Part shown: positions 27,582 through 36,507 of the stretch, one piece after another
Position numbering within the stretch: the first letter of the stretch is position 1
Layout of the letters: each line of letters starts with the position of its first letter
NCBI RefSeq assembly: GCF_007748095.1
Contig: NZ_CP036287.1
Coordinates: 3,410,001-3,474,000 of the forward strand
DNA length: 64,000 bases
DNA from: Engelhardtia mirabilis
Lineage (GTDB): Bacteria; Planctomycetota; UBA1135; GCA-002686595
Reading direction: 5' to 3'
Translations under genes and position numbers: made by a program
Notes under the pieces: generated by a model
What the model was told of the DNA's origin: nothing
The model's input: the letters and a program-made list of their open reading frames with translations, nothing else
Databases searched by the model: none

Positions 27582-30500
27582 GCCTCCCGAACCGCTCAGC
27601 CTGGACCTCCCGAGCACTAGCGCTCGGCGGCTGCCTGCTGCTCGCGGCCTGCGCCCGGCTCGCGATCGAGGTCGACGTCTACAAGGGCCCCCTGGCCAAT
27701 GAGCACGACGTCCAGGTCCAACAATTGAGCGTGATGGCCGTCGCCGCCAAGCCGCTCTTGGTGAAGGTCCGCGACAGCCTCGAGGTCTACGCGCGCGGCG
27801 AACCGGGAGTGCGATCGTTCAACCAGGCCGACCTACAGAAGCTGGACTGGTACCGCGACTTTTGGACCCGCGATCCGAACGAGCTGCTGACCCTTGACGA
27901 GCAGGACCCGATCGGCGCGCCGGACTACAAGTATTTTCGCAGCCCCGAGGCCCGGCGCGTTCAGAGCATCTTGGGCCTATTCAGGGACCTCTCCCGCGAC
28001 TCGGGGGGCGACCTGTGGGGTGAACTGATCTCCGAAGCTCTCGACGCCTACATGAGCTTCGAGCCGCTACGGGCGTTTCTGAACGGGGAAGTCGAACCGT
28101 CGGCGGAGCTGGAGGCACTGCAGACCGCACTCGACGGGCATTCGGTCGAGCCGGGCCAAGAGACGGCGGTGAACCTGCGCAGCGTCCTCAAGAGCTTCCT
28201 GACGGCTGATGGGTCTCGCCGCGACGGCCAGGGGCTCCTGAAGGCGGCGATCGAACACGATCCGTCCATTCGCAGCTTGGCCGGGATCCCCGAGACGACC
28301 GATCTTGAAGAAGTCGGTGCAAACTACACATTCGAGGCTCTCTCGAGCGAAGTCGTCGCAGAGGCGATCGCGTGCGCGGTCTTCGTCAAACCGGCCAAGG
28401 TTCTCGATCGACCCGTGATCGAAGTCTGCGTGGAGGAGATCCAGGTCGTCGCAGAAGCCTTCGGAGCTTCGCGGGCACGCCTCGAGACGGTTTTCGAGCG
28501 CTCTCTCGAGTACCTGGGCGCGGCCGACATGGACGAGTCCCCGCTTGCATCCCAACGCCGTGGCCTAGCGGCCGAGGCCGTAGGAAAGCTGCTTCACACT
28601 TGGATGCTCCGAGCGGCCCTGACCAGCGTCGACCCCGCCCAAGCACAGGCACGTAAGGTCGTCACGGATGAGCTCGGCGAGCAGCTCGATGCGGTCTCCG
28701 AGGCGTTCGCGGCTCGGGATAGGGATGAGATCAAGCGAACCACGAGCAGATTCGCGTCGAACTTGGCCGAGCGCCTGGTCGCCCCCATGAGCGGTCCCGT
28801 GCTCGCGAGCGCACTGCTTCGACTCCATCGCGAGTTCATCCTGCGTTTCGATCTCGACGACTCCCAAGAGGACGACGTTCGTCGATTCGGACCCTATTCG
28901 AGCCGAACAGGCAGCGCCGGGCCGATAGCCCGCTCACGCCGTGCGTACGGATTGGTCGTCGGGCCGAAGATTGCCGTCGAGTCGGAGGCTGCTCACTCGG
29001 AGGACTCCAAGGCGGCGAGCGTCGAGGTCGAGAAAGAGGTCGAGAAAGAGGTCGAGAAAGAGGTCGAGAAAGAGGTCGAGAAAGAGGTCGAGAAAGAGGT
29101 CGAGAAAGAGGTCGAGAAAGAGGTCGAGAAAGAGGTCGAGAAAGAGGTCGAGAAAGAGGATGACGTCCACCTCGAAGTCGGCGAGGCCCGAGCTCTGGGT
29201 CGTCAATTCGACCAAGCCAATCGCCAAAGCCTCGGCGGTGGTGGGGCGGGGTTGAGCCAAGGGCGGCTCGTGGATGGGCTCGACACCCTGATCAACAACT
29301 ATCTCGACGACAAATACGCCGACGAACCCTTGGGGAATGCGGAGGCTAGCCGGCGGGCACTGACCGATGCCTTGATCCGGTTCGCGGAGAAGCTCCGAGT
29401 GCTCGGCAGCTTCGACTCGATCGCCGGGGGTCAGGACCTGACGACGTACACGGATCTGCTCGGGGCGATTTCCAACTCGATCCTGAGTGTCGCCAACGCG
29501 CTGGAGAGCGCCGAGACCTTCGAGCGGGGCATCGCGGATGCCGGGCCGTCTGCCCGCGCGGCGGCGGGCGCGCTGCTCTCGGATACCTCTGCGGGCCCCG
29601 ATGAACCCGCCAAGGACGTTCTCGACCGTGTCATCGACAAGTTGCGGTACGAGCTGATCGCCGAGCTGAAGGAACACGGCGAGTCCGAAGCCGCGACGCA
29701 GCTGCGAGCCGCCATGGCCTTCGCCTACGAGCAGCGCAGTGGGATGATCCACATCCGGCCCGCCACCGCCTACCTGCGGACCAGCTACCTGGTCGACGAT
29801 CGCAATCGCGGTCGAGCCGCTGATTCCGGCGGCGACGGCCCCGACCTGGAGTGGATCGATCGCCAGTTCTGGCAGAGGATCAACACCGTGACCCTCAGGG
29901 GCTCCGGCAAGACGGAGTACGTGGTGGTCAAGGACGACGTGGGCAACTGGTACGTCAAGGGTTTCTCCGCCTCCAACGAGGACCTGATCAAGACCACCAA
30001 GGGTCTGGCTCTCTTCGCCGCCTCGGGCGGGGTCAGCCCAGTCGCCATGGCGCGGGCCGCGGCCCTGCTGGAAGGTGCGGACGGTGCTCTCGAGCAGGAG
30101 GAGCAGGGCTACGGCCAAGCGGTCCTGACCCTCTTCGAGGCACAGCAGGACTGGAACCGCGATCGCCTGCTGGCGGTGGCCCAACAGCTCGCCACGGACC
30201 TCGGTCGAGTGCGGGCCGAGCTTCCGCAGTCCCTTTCGGATGCTCTCGATCCGGCCGGTTCGCGGCGCACGGAGAAGCGAGCCCTGATCGAAGGGACGTT
30301 GCTTCGGTGTGCCGGCGACTTGGATCGAGTGTCGGCCATCCCCGATGCTCCGCCGACAGGGGATGGGTTCAAGAGTCAGTTGGAGGAGGCCAAGAGCATC
30401 GCGGAGCACTTGGTGGCCAGCCTCCAAGAGCCGGCGCTCGATGGACTGCGACAGGATCTGGTGGAGTACATCCAGGCGAAAGAGAAGGTCGCGGTGGCGC

Positions 30501-30871
30501 AGAAGACTCTGCAGGCCGAGCGCGACGAGCTCTCTGCACTCGAGGCGCAGACCAACCCGCCTGCGGACCAGGCCGATCTGGACACGGCCAAGGACGAGGT
30601 GGCGGCGGCCGAGGTCGAGGTGGACCTCCTCCGAACCAGACTCGCCAACGCGGCCTCCGCGGGTCCGTTCGATGACAGCTGGGGCGCGATCCTGGCGGAG
30701 ATCAAGGTCAGTACTCCTCTCGACTGGACGGCCGCAGAAACCGAGGGCTTCGCAACGACGATCGGGGCCGTCTTCGGACCCGCGTTGGAGTCGGCTCGCT
30801 CGACGCGGTCACGGGACCTGAGCGAGCATCTGTCCCGACTCGATGCCCTGCTCCTGGATCGCGTGGAATAG
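27578..30871 (+). CDS. Large lipoprotein with eleven EVEK repeats
   Basis: This 1097-residue protein carries the lipoprotein signal GGCLLLAAC (lipid Cys25). It is mostly alpha-helical by composition. Residues 483-526 are eleven exact copies of EVEK, a highly charged stretch likely to form a rigid single helix or coiled coil separating an N-terminal part (about 30-480) from a C-terminal part (about 530-1097). The C-terminal region includes SGKTEYVVVKDDVGNWYVKG (about 771-790) and, near 950-1030, a second coiled-coil-like stretch (KVAVAQKTLQAERDELSALE). I know no family for it. It is translationally coupled to the smaller lipoprotein in front of it. A role as a surface stalk or envelope spacer is a guess. 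Confidence 0.75.
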   Translation: MSLPNRSAWTSRALALGGCLLLAACARLAIEVDVYKGPLANEHDVQVQQLSVMAVAAKPLLVKVRDSLEVYARGEPGVRSFNQADLQKLDWYRDFWTRDPNELLTLDEQDPIGAPDYKYFRSPEARRVQSILGLFRDLSRDSGGDLWGELISEALDAYMSFEPLRAFLNGEVEPSAELEALQTALDGHSVEPGQETAVNLRSVLKSFLTADGSRRDGQGLLKAAIEHDPSIRSLAGIPETTDLEEVGANYTFEALSSEVVAEAIACAVFVKPAKVLDRPVIEVCVEEIQVVAEAFGASRARLETVFERSLEYLGAADMDESPLASQRRGLAAEAVGKLLHTWMLRAALTSVDPAQAQARKVVTDELGEQLDAVSEAFAARDRDEIKRTTSRFASNLAERLVAPMSGPVLASALLRLHREFILRFDLDDSQEDDVRRFGPYSSRTGSAGPIARSRRAYGLVVGPKIAVESEAAHSEDSKAASVEVEKEVEKEVEKEVEKEVEKEVEKEVEKEVEKEVEKEVEKEVEKEDDVHLEVGEARALGRQFDQANRQSLGGGGAGLSQGRLVDGLDTLINNYLDDKYADEPLGNAEASRRALTDALIRFAEKLRVLGSFDSIAGGQDLTTYTDLLGAISNSILSVANALESAETFERGIADAGPSARAAAGALLSDTSAGPDEPAKDVLDRVIDKLRYELIAELKEHGESEAATQLRAAMAFAYEQRSGMIHIRPATAYLRTSYLVDDRNRGRAADSGGDGPDLEWIDRQFWQRINTVTLRGSGKTEYVVVKDDVGNWYVKGFSASNEDLIKTTKGLALFAASGGVSPVAMARAAALLEGADGALEQEEQGYGQAVLTLFEAQQDWNRDRLLAVAQQLATDLGRVRAELPQSLSDALDPAGSRRTEKRALIEGTLLRCAGDLDRVSAIPDAPPTGDGFKSQLEEAKSIAEHLVASLQEPALDGLRQDLVEYIQAKEKVAVAQKTLQAERDELSALEAQTNPPADQADLDTAKDEVAAAEVEVDLLRTRLANAASAGPFDDSWGAILAEIKVSTPLDWTAAETEGFATTIGAVFGPALESARSTRSRDLSEHLSRLDALLLDRVE
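29024..29155 (+). repeat. Eleven perfect copies of a 12-bp unit (coding)
   Basis: GAGGTCGAGAAA is repeated eleven times without a single base change, encoding (EVEK)11 in frame inside the large lipoprotein gene. Perfect nucleotide identity points to recent slippage or strong homogenisation. Because the unit is four codons, gain or loss changes the helix length but keeps the frame. Confidence 0.97.
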
Positions 30872-31049
30872 CCACGCGGGGGAGTGGGGTCGGTAGGTGG
30901 AGAACCCCACGGCACGCGGGGAGCGACCGATCGGGCCGCTTCCGCCCCACTGAATTTCGGGGAGGCCCCCTGTGGAGTTCGGGAAGAACACCGGGCCTCG
31001 ACTCCCCGCCAAGGCTCACCTGGCCGCGCAAATCGGCGGCACAGGGAGA

Positions 31050-31138
31050 TGGTGCCCGAGGGGGGACTCGAACCCCCACCCGCGATAAAGCGGACTAGGA
31101 CCTGAACCTAGCGCGTCTACCAATTCCGCCACCCGGGC
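31050..31138 (-). tRNA. trnL: tRNA-Leu (anticodon CAG)
   Basis: Read on the minus strand, the acceptor GCCCGGG pairs with CTCGGGC, the D-arm is GGCGGAATTGGTAGACGC, and the anticodon loop TTCAGGT gives CAG (31102-31104). A long variable arm (CCGCTTTATCGCGGG region) marks a class II tRNA. CCA is encoded at 31050-31052. Confidence 0.95.
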
Positions 31139-31178
31139 ACGAGTGGAGCGAAGAAGCTAAGGACCGCCCGGGCGGCGG

Positions 31179-31634
31179 TCAACGGCCAGACGGGAGATCT
31201 TCGGGCTGTCCGCTTGGATCGCGCGACACCGCCGGCGGGCCGGAGGGGCGGGTCCAGATGAAAGTCAGTACGGCGGCGACGGTGAGTCCGACGAAGGGGA
31301 GCAGGTTCAAGGGCACGCGGCCACCCGCGATCGGCCAGGCGATGAAGCCCAAGAGCACCGCGGTGCTGACCCACTTGGCCCGCAGCCGGATCGCCCCGTA
31401 GGCGCCCCAGTCGGCCAGCAACTGCCCGAGCACCGGGCTGGCCAGGAGCCAGTTGTGCAGCCGCGGCGAGCTGTTGGAGAAGCACCAGGCCGCCAGCAGC
31501 AGGAAGGGCGTCGTCGGCAAGAGGGGCACGACCACCCCGACCGCACCGATGGCGGCGAAGGTCAGGCCCAGGGCGGCCATGAGGGGGCGGGTGAGGCGGC
31601 GCAGGTCGAATCCGATCGTTCTGGCGTGGAACAT
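31179..31634 (-). CDS. DUF454/YbaN-family membrane protein
   Basis: The 151-residue protein contains the family hallmark VGVVVPLLPTTPFLLLAAWCFSNSSPRLHNWLL. Three to four hydrophobic helices (about 15-35, 38-58, 85-100, 108-128) place it in the inner membrane. The family (YbaN in E. coli) is widespread, but its function is not established. The C-terminal tail is polar and Pro/Ser-rich. It starts 70 bp from the divergent smpB. Confidence 0.85.
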   Translation of the reverse strand: MFHARTIGFDLRRLTRPLMAALGLTFAAIGAVGVVVPLLPTTPFLLLAAWCFSNSSPRLHNWLLASPVLGQLLADWGAYGAIRLRAKWVSTAVLLGFIAWPIAGGRVPLNLLPFVGLTVAAVLTFIWTRPSGPPAVSRDPSGQPEDLPSGR

Positions 31635-31704
31635 GGGCTAGCTCGATGGGGGAGGGAAGTCCGAGGACCACATCCCCATGCGCGGCCGGATATCCTCGAC
31701 TGCC

Positions 31705-32175
31705 ATGGCCGACTCGCCACGCCTCCGCCGCCCCATCGCAACCAACCGACGGGCCAAGCACGACTACCTGTTCCTCGAGGAGTTCGAGGCCGGGATCGCC
31801 CTGCTCGGAACCGAGGTCAAGAGTCTGAGGGCTGGGCGGGCTTCGATCCAGGAGGCCTACGCCCTGGTCAAGCACGACGGGGTGACCCTGATCGGGGCCA
31901 ACATCCCCGAGTACCCCCAGGCCGGGCCGAAGATGAACCACGAGCCGACCCGGGCCCGGCGCCTCTTGCTACACCGCAAGGAGATCGAGCGGCTGTTCAA
32001 GAAGGTCCGGGAGAAGGGCGTGACCCTGGTGCCGCTGGAGCTGCTGTTCGACGGGCACCTGGTGAAGTGCCGGCTGGCCCTGGCGCGGGGCAAGAAGCTC
32101 CACGACAAGCGCTCGTCGGAGCGCGAGAAGGAAGCCAAGCGCGACATGGCCCGGGCCATGGGTCGCAGGCGCTGA
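31705..32175 (+). CDS. smpB: SsrA-binding protein SmpB
   Basis: SmpB binds tmRNA and delivers it to stalled ribosomes for trans-translation. The 156-residue protein matches throughout: NRRAKHDYLFLEEFEAGIAL, LGTEVKSLRAGRASIQEAYA, the block KMNHEPTRARRLLLHRKEI, and the basic C-terminal tail GKKLHDKRSSEREKEAKRDM that mimics the mRNA path. The ATG at 31705 (MADSPRLRRPIA) is preferred to a start nine codons earlier. The tmRNA gene follows 150 bp downstream on the same strand, so both partners of the system are adjacent. Confidence 0.96.
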   Translation: MADSPRLRRPIATNRRAKHDYLFLEEFEAGIALLGTEVKSLRAGRASIQEAYALVKHDGVTLIGANIPEYPQAGPKMNHEPTRARRLLLHRKEIERLFKKVREKGVTLVPLELLFDGHLVKCRLALARGKKLHDKRSSEREKEAKRDMARAMGRRR

Positions 32176-32204
32176 CGGGCGAGCTGCCAGGGCGCTGGAA
32201 CGCA

Positions 32205-32252
32205 GCGTCGAAGGAGCACGGTGTCGAAGGAGCACAGTGTCGAAGGAGCACA
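32205..32252 (+). repeat. Three tandem copies of a 16-bp unit between smpB and ssrA
   Basis: The unit GTGTCGAAGGAGCACA appears twice perfectly (32221-32236 and 32237-32252) after a copy with two differences (32205-32220). It lies between the smpB stop and the tmRNA 5' end, in or near the region that should hold the ssrA promoter. Each unit contains GAAGGAG, which resembles a ribosome-binding site, but no start codon follows. Confidence 0.85.
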
Positions 32253-32325
32253 GTGGGCAGCAGACCCGTCCCGTCCTATGATCTCGCGGGTCCCCGGTGG
32301 CTGATTGCGGCGCCGAGGACCAGGT

Positions 32326-32683
32326 GGGGGCGTACCGGTTTCGACTGGTTCTGAATCCGCTGCGAGCTGCGTGTCGGGGATCCCGAGTCACCCCGCTAAT
32401 CATCCCGGGAAAGGCATCTTTACGTGCCGACAACTACGCAATCGCTGCCTAATCAATAGACAGCCGTCTCCAGGGGGTACGCCCGCGGCCCTTTGGAGAC
32501 GCAATCAGCGGGCTGGTCGCCGAACTGCGCCTCGGGGTGGAGCGACGAGACTTACCGAGGCTGGGCTGGGCGTAGCAAGTTCGCGAGCGCCGACCGGCCG
32601 AGAAACAAAGCGCGAACTACACACGTAGACGCTCCGGTCGGGACGGTTCCAGGACGCGGGTTCAATTCCCGCCGCCTCCACCA
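32326..32683 (+). ncRNA. ssrA: Transfer-messenger RNA (tmRNA)
   Basis: The molecule tags stalled nascent proteins for proteolysis. The 5' end GGGGGCGTACCGGTTTCGACTGG and the 3' end GGGTTCAATTCCCGCCGCCTCCACCA form the tRNA-like domain: acceptor GGGGGCG (32326-32332) pairs with CGCCTCC, then A and an encoded CCA. The message part reads, after TACGT, GCC GAC AAC TAC GCA ATC GCT GCC TAA (32426-32452). With the alanine from the charged tRNA this gives the tag AADNYAIAA. The ending AIAA differs from the common ALAA. A longer tag starting four codons upstream is possible but less likely. A hairpin terminator follows at once. Confidence 0.95.
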
Positions 32684-32687
32684 CCCT

Positions 32688-32716
32688 CCCCGGCGGCACC
32701 GTCGGTGCTGCCGGGG
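32688..32716 (+). terminator. Terminator of the tmRNA gene
   Basis: The 13-bp stem CCCCGGCGGCACC / GGTGCTGCCGGGG (one mismatch) with loop GTC starts 5 nt after the tmRNA CCA end. No T run follows. Confidence 0.7.
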
Positions 32717-33199
32717 GCGACCTCACCACCCATGACCGCGAGTGAAGTCTGGCTCGACTCACTCGCCGCGCCTCGACCCACGACCCTCGACGGCGTCGCA
32801 AGCGAGTTCGAGTGGCGCTCGCCCTCGGAGCCGGCGCGACACGCGGACCGGCATTTCGTGCCGGACCAGACGGAGTGCCCGAAGCTGTGGAGGGGACCCC
32901 GCTGGGCTGTCCCGCGCGGGCGAACGCGGCCCGCGCCGAGCACGAAGTTCGCCGCACGCCCTCGGGCCGGTCTCGGGATCGGGCTGGATTTGGGCACGAA
33001 AAGCCCCCCTCGTCGCTGAAACGGGAGGGGGGTGCTGCCTATCATCACGCGCCTTAACGCGGTTCGCCCGACTCCCGGGCCGCCCGCCGCTGTCGGCGGG
33101 GGTCCTGCGGAGATCCGAACGACGTTCCAGCTGTGCCACCCCCCTGCGGCACCCACCCGTCCGACGGGTCTCGCCGAGGTCACGCGACGCCCCCAGTCC
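32717..33199. other. Region before nqrA, with an orphan hairpin
   Basis: These 483 bp contain no gene I can defend; a 104-codon plus-strand frame through it has no family marks and overlaps the tmRNA terminator. Near its right end a perfect 8-bp stem CCCCCCTC / GAGGGGGG (33004-33011 and 33025-33032) is flanked so that, read on the minus strand, CTTTTCG follows it like a terminator. No minus-strand gene lies upstream of it. A second stem, CCCGCCG-CTGT-CGGCGGG, lies near 33084-33101. The nqr promoter must be here; I cannot place it. Confidence 0.45.
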
Positions 33200-34546
33200 A
33201 TGCCCCCGATCACGATCAAACGCGGTCTCGACGTCCCCATCGACGGTCGCGCCGCCACGAGCACCATCAGCGACCGACTCGACGTCGGGCAGGTGGCCCT
33301 GCTCCCGCAGCAAGCGCGCGGGATCAAGACCAAGCTGCTCGTCGAGGAGGGCCAAACGGTCCAGGTCGGCCAGCCCCTGTTCCATGACCGGCGCGACGAG
33401 GCGGTGCTCTTCACCGCACCCAGCGCTGGCAAGGTCCGGGCGATTCACCGCGGAGCCCGTCGACTGCCGCTGTCGGTGGTGATCGACGTGGAGGGCAGCG
33501 GGCAGATCGATCTCGATGCGCCCAAGCCCGGCAGCGCCAGCCCCGAGCAACTCAAGGCGGCCCTGCAGACCTCGGGCCTGTGGGCGAACCTGCGGCGGCG
33601 CCCCTACGACACCATCGCGCGCACGGACGACAGTCCGGTCGGGATCGTGGTCACGGCGATGGACACGCGTCCCCTGGCGCCGCGCCCCCTGGACGCGCTC
33701 GCCGGGCGCGAGGATGCGTTCCGCGCCGGCCTCGCCGTCCTGGTTGCGCTGCAGTCCGGAGCGGTGTTCCTGTGCGTCGCTCCCGGGGAGAACTGGGGCG
33801 CGCTGACCGCGGAGGGCGTGCGGACCGAGACCTTCGCGGGTCCCCACCCGGCCGGCAACGCGGGGACCCACATCCACCACCTCTGCCCGGTGGGCGGGGG
33901 ACGGGTCGCTTGGCACATCGGCTACCAGGCGGTGGCCGACATCGGGCAGTTCTTCACCAGCGGCAAGTTGAGCACCACCCGGGTGGTCGCGATCACCGGT
34001 CCCATGGCCCGCGAGCCGCGCCTGATCCGCACGCGGCAAGGAGCCGCGCTGGCGGCACTGTCCGCGGGCGAGGGCGCCCAGGACGAGGTGCGTGTGGTCG
34101 ACGGATCGGCCCTCGACGGTCGACACCTGGAGCTGGCCGGCCCCCAGGGCTACCTGGGGCGCTATGGCAACCAGTTGACCCTGCTGGACGACGCGGTGCG
34201 CCGCCAGCTCTTGGGCTGGATGATGCCGGTCGCCGGTCGCTACAGCCTGACGAACCTGCTGCTCGACAAGTTCTTCCGCAAGCGCTTCCGGATGGACACC
34301 GATTCCAACGGCAGCCTGCGTGCGATCGTGCCGATCGGGGTCTACGAGCGGGTGATGCCCCTCGACATCCTGGCCACGCAACTGATCAAGGCCCTCGCCA
34401 GCCACGACATGGAGGGAGCCGAGAAGCTCGGCGCACTCGAGCTGGCCGAGGAAGACCTGGCCCTGTGCGAATACGTTGACCCCTGCAAGCTCCCCGTCAC
34501 GGAGATGCTGCGCGACATGCTGACCCGCATCGAGAAGGAGGGCTGA
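33200..34546 (+). CDS. nqrA: Na+-NQR subunit A
   Basis: NqrA is the cytoplasmic subunit of the Na+-translocating NADH:quinone reductase and contributes to quinone binding. The 448-residue protein has the family start TIKRGLDVPIDG, GTHIHHLCPV, GYQAVADIGQFFTSG, ITGPMAREPRL, and the C-terminal CEYVDPCKLP motif. The ATG at 33200 was chosen because the homologous region begins two codons later. It is the first gene of nqrABCDEF; its stop is one base from the nqrB start, so the subunits are translated in series. Confidence 0.96.
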   Translation: MPPITIKRGLDVPIDGRAATSTISDRLDVGQVALLPQQARGIKTKLLVEEGQTVQVGQPLFHDRRDEAVLFTAPSAGKVRAIHRGARRLPLSVVIDVEGSGQIDLDAPKPGSASPEQLKAALQTSGLWANLRRRPYDTIARTDDSPVGIVVTAMDTRPLAPRPLDALAGREDAFRAGLAVLVALQSGAVFLCVAPGENWGALTAEGVRTETFAGPHPAGNAGTHIHHLCPVGGGRVAWHIGYQAVADIGQFFTSGKLSTTRVVAITGPMAREPRLIRTRQGAALAALSAGEGAQDEVRVVDGSALDGRHLELAGPQGYLGRYGNQLTLLDDAVRRQLLGWMMPVAGRYSLTNLLLDKFFRKRFRMDTDSNGSLRAIVPIGVYERVMPLDILATQLIKALASHDMEGAEKLGALELAEEDLALCEYVDPCKLPVTEMLRDMLTRIEKEG

Positions 34547-34547
34547 C

Positions 34548-35735
34548 GTGCAGTTCCTCCGCGAGCAACTCGACAAGGTCGAGCCTCACTTCCACAAGGG
34601 CGGCAAGCTCGAGAAGCTCTACCCCTTCTTCGAGGCCGCCGACACCTTCCTCTACACGCCCGGATCGCGGACCCAGTCGGGCCCGCACGTCCGCGACGCC
34701 GCTGATCTCAAGCGGACCATGATCATGGTCGTGCTGGCGCTGATCCCGGCGACCGTGTTCGGGATCTTCAACGCCGGCTACTGGGAGATGCACGCGGCCA
34801 ACCCCGCGGTGCAGCTGGCGTCGCTGACCGTCCCGCAGATCGTCGAGGCGATGCTGCGCGGCGCCTGGGCCTTCCTGCCCATGTACGCCGTGACGATCGC
34901 CGTGGGTGGCCTGCTCGAGGCGCTCTTCTCGGTGATCCGCAAGCACGAGATCAACGAGGGCTTCCTGGTCACCAGCCTGCTGTTCCCGCTGACCCTGCCC
35001 CCGGACACGCCCCTGTGGCAGGTCGGGCTGGGCATCGCCTTCGGTGTGGTGATCGGCAAGGAGGTCTTCGGCGGCACGGGGATGAACATCCTCAACCCGG
35101 CGCTGACGGCGCGAATCTTCCTCTACTTCGCCTACCCGGCGCAGATGTCCGGGGACCTCGTCTGGGTGGCCAACAACGCCAACTGGGTCGATGGCTTCTC
35201 CGGAGCGACGCCCCTGGGGACGATGTTCGTCCACGGCGCCGACACCTCGCAGTACCTCTACACGTGGTGGGACGCCTTCTGGGGCTTCATCCCGGGTTCG
35301 GTGGGGGAGACGAGCTTCGTCGCCTGCCTGATCGGAGCGGTGATCCTGATCGCGACCGGCGTGGGGAGCTGGAGGATCATGCTGAGCTGCACCATTGGCA
35401 TGGTTCTTACGGTGCTGCTGCTGAACGCCTTCGCGCCGCGCCCGACCCACTACATGGCCGTATCGCCCCAGTGGCACTTGGTCGTGGGCAGCTTCGCCTT
35501 CGGCACCGTCTTCATGGCCACCGACCCGGTCTCGGCCGCCCAGACCAACCTGGGACGCTGGATCTACGGCTTCGGTATCGGCGCCCTGATGATCATGGTG
35601 CGGGTCCTCAACCCCGCCTACCCAGCCGGAATCATGCTCGCGATCATCTTCATGAACGTGTTCGCGCCGCTGATCGACTACTACGTCACGAAGGCCAACA
35701 TCCGACGCCGGGAGGTGCGCCTTGGACTTCAGTAA
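34548..35735 (+). CDS. nqrB: Na+-NQR subunit B (FMN- and riboflavin-binding membrane subunit)
   Basis: NqrB is the main Na+-conducting membrane subunit. The 395-residue chain has about ten membrane helices and the covalent-FMN site SGAT, with Thr221 in DGFSGATPLG; ApbE attaches FMN there. GKEVFGGTGMNILNPALTAR and FMATDPVSAAQT are further family blocks. The GTG at 34548 follows the nqrA stop by one base. The N-terminal cytoplasmic stretch HFHKGGKLEKLYPFFEAADT is conserved in NqrB. The end overlaps nqrC by 14 nt. Confidence 0.97.
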   Translation: MQFLREQLDKVEPHFHKGGKLEKLYPFFEAADTFLYTPGSRTQSGPHVRDAADLKRTMIMVVLALIPATVFGIFNAGYWEMHAANPAVQLASLTVPQIVEAMLRGAWAFLPMYAVTIAVGGLLEALFSVIRKHEINEGFLVTSLLFPLTLPPDTPLWQVGLGIAFGVVIGKEVFGGTGMNILNPALTARIFLYFAYPAQMSGDLVWVANNANWVDGFSGATPLGTMFVHGADTSQYLYTWWDAFWGFIPGSVGETSFVACLIGAVILIATGVGSWRIMLSCTIGMVLTVLLLNAFAPRPTHYMAVSPQWHLVVGSFAFGTVFMATDPVSAAQTNLGRWIYGFGIGALMIMVRVLNPAYPAGIMLAIIFMNVFAPLIDYYVTKANIRRREVRLGLQ

Positions 35736-36483
35736 CAAGTACATCGTCGTCTTCGCGACGATCCTCTGCCTGGTCTGCTCCCTGGCGGTCTCCGTGCTCG
35801 CGGTCGAGCTGAAGCCCCTCCAGGAGGTCAACAAGATCCTTGACCAGCGCCTCAACGTGCTGGCCGTGGCTGGCGTGATCGAAGGTGGCGCCAAGCTGCC
35901 CAAGGAGGAGGTCGAGAAGCTGTTCGAGTCGATCGAGGAGCTGGTCGTCGACCGTCGCACCGGCGAGGTGCTGCTCACGGGCGCGGAGGCCGCGGCCGTC
36001 GACCCGATCAGGGAGGCCAAGGACCCGGCCCTGAGCGAGCCCACGCCCCCCGAGCACCAGCGCACCCAGCTCGCCCGACTGCCCAACCGACTGAAGGTCT
36101 ACAAGGTCGGGATCGAGGGCCACGAGTGCTGGGTGATCACGATCTGGGGCAACGGCCTTTGGTCCACCCTCTACGGCTACATGGCCATCTCGACCGACCT
36201 GTCCGAGGTCGTCGGCATCACCTATTACGAGCACGGCGAGACGCCGGGTCTGGGGGGCGAGGTCGACAACCCACGCTGGAAGAGCCAGTGGGTCGGCAAG
36301 CAGGTCTATGACGAGAACGGCGATCCCCTGGTGACCGTCGTCAAGGCCGGCATGTCCACCCACCCCTACGAGGTGGACGGGATGTCGGGCGCGACGATCA
36401 CCTCAAACGGCGTCAAGTGGATGGTCGACCTCTGGCTCGGCCCGGATGGATACGGGACCTTTCTGCACGGGGTGCAGCAGTAG
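35722..36483 (+). CDS. nqrC: Na+-NQR subunit C (FMN-binding)
   Basis: NqrC carries a covalently bound FMN on the periplasmic side and relays electrons within the complex. The 253-residue protein has one N-terminal membrane helix (about 7-28) and the flavinylation motif SGATITS with Thr225. ETPGLGGEVDNPRWKSQWVG is the conserved FMN-domain block. The start is a TTG inside the end of nqrB; the next Met lies too far downstream. All ligands needed for flavinylation by the nearby apbE product are present. Confidence 0.96.
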   Translation: MDFSNKYIVVFATILCLVCSLAVSVLAVELKPLQEVNKILDQRLNVLAVAGVIEGGAKLPKEEVEKLFESIEELVVDRRTGEVLLTGAEAAAVDPIREAKDPALSEPTPPEHQRTQLARLPNRLKVYKVGIEGHECWVITIWGNGLWSTLYGYMAISTDLSEVVGITYYEHGETPGLGGEVDNPRWKSQWVGKQVYDENGDPLVTVVKAGMSTHPYEVDGMSGATITSNGVKWMVDLWLGPDGYGTFLHGVQQ

Positions 36484-36507
36484 GCGCACCGCGCCTACCC
36501 GCCAACC

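Noticed and set aside
28934..30427. Minus-strand frame with repeated LFLD, looking like a membrane repeat protein
   Set aside because: It is the reverse complement of the EVEK repeat inside the lipoprotein gene, which has a signal peptide and coupling.
32705..33019. 104-codon plus-strand frame before nqrA
   Set aside because: It overlaps the tmRNA terminator and shows no family marks or ribosome-binding site.
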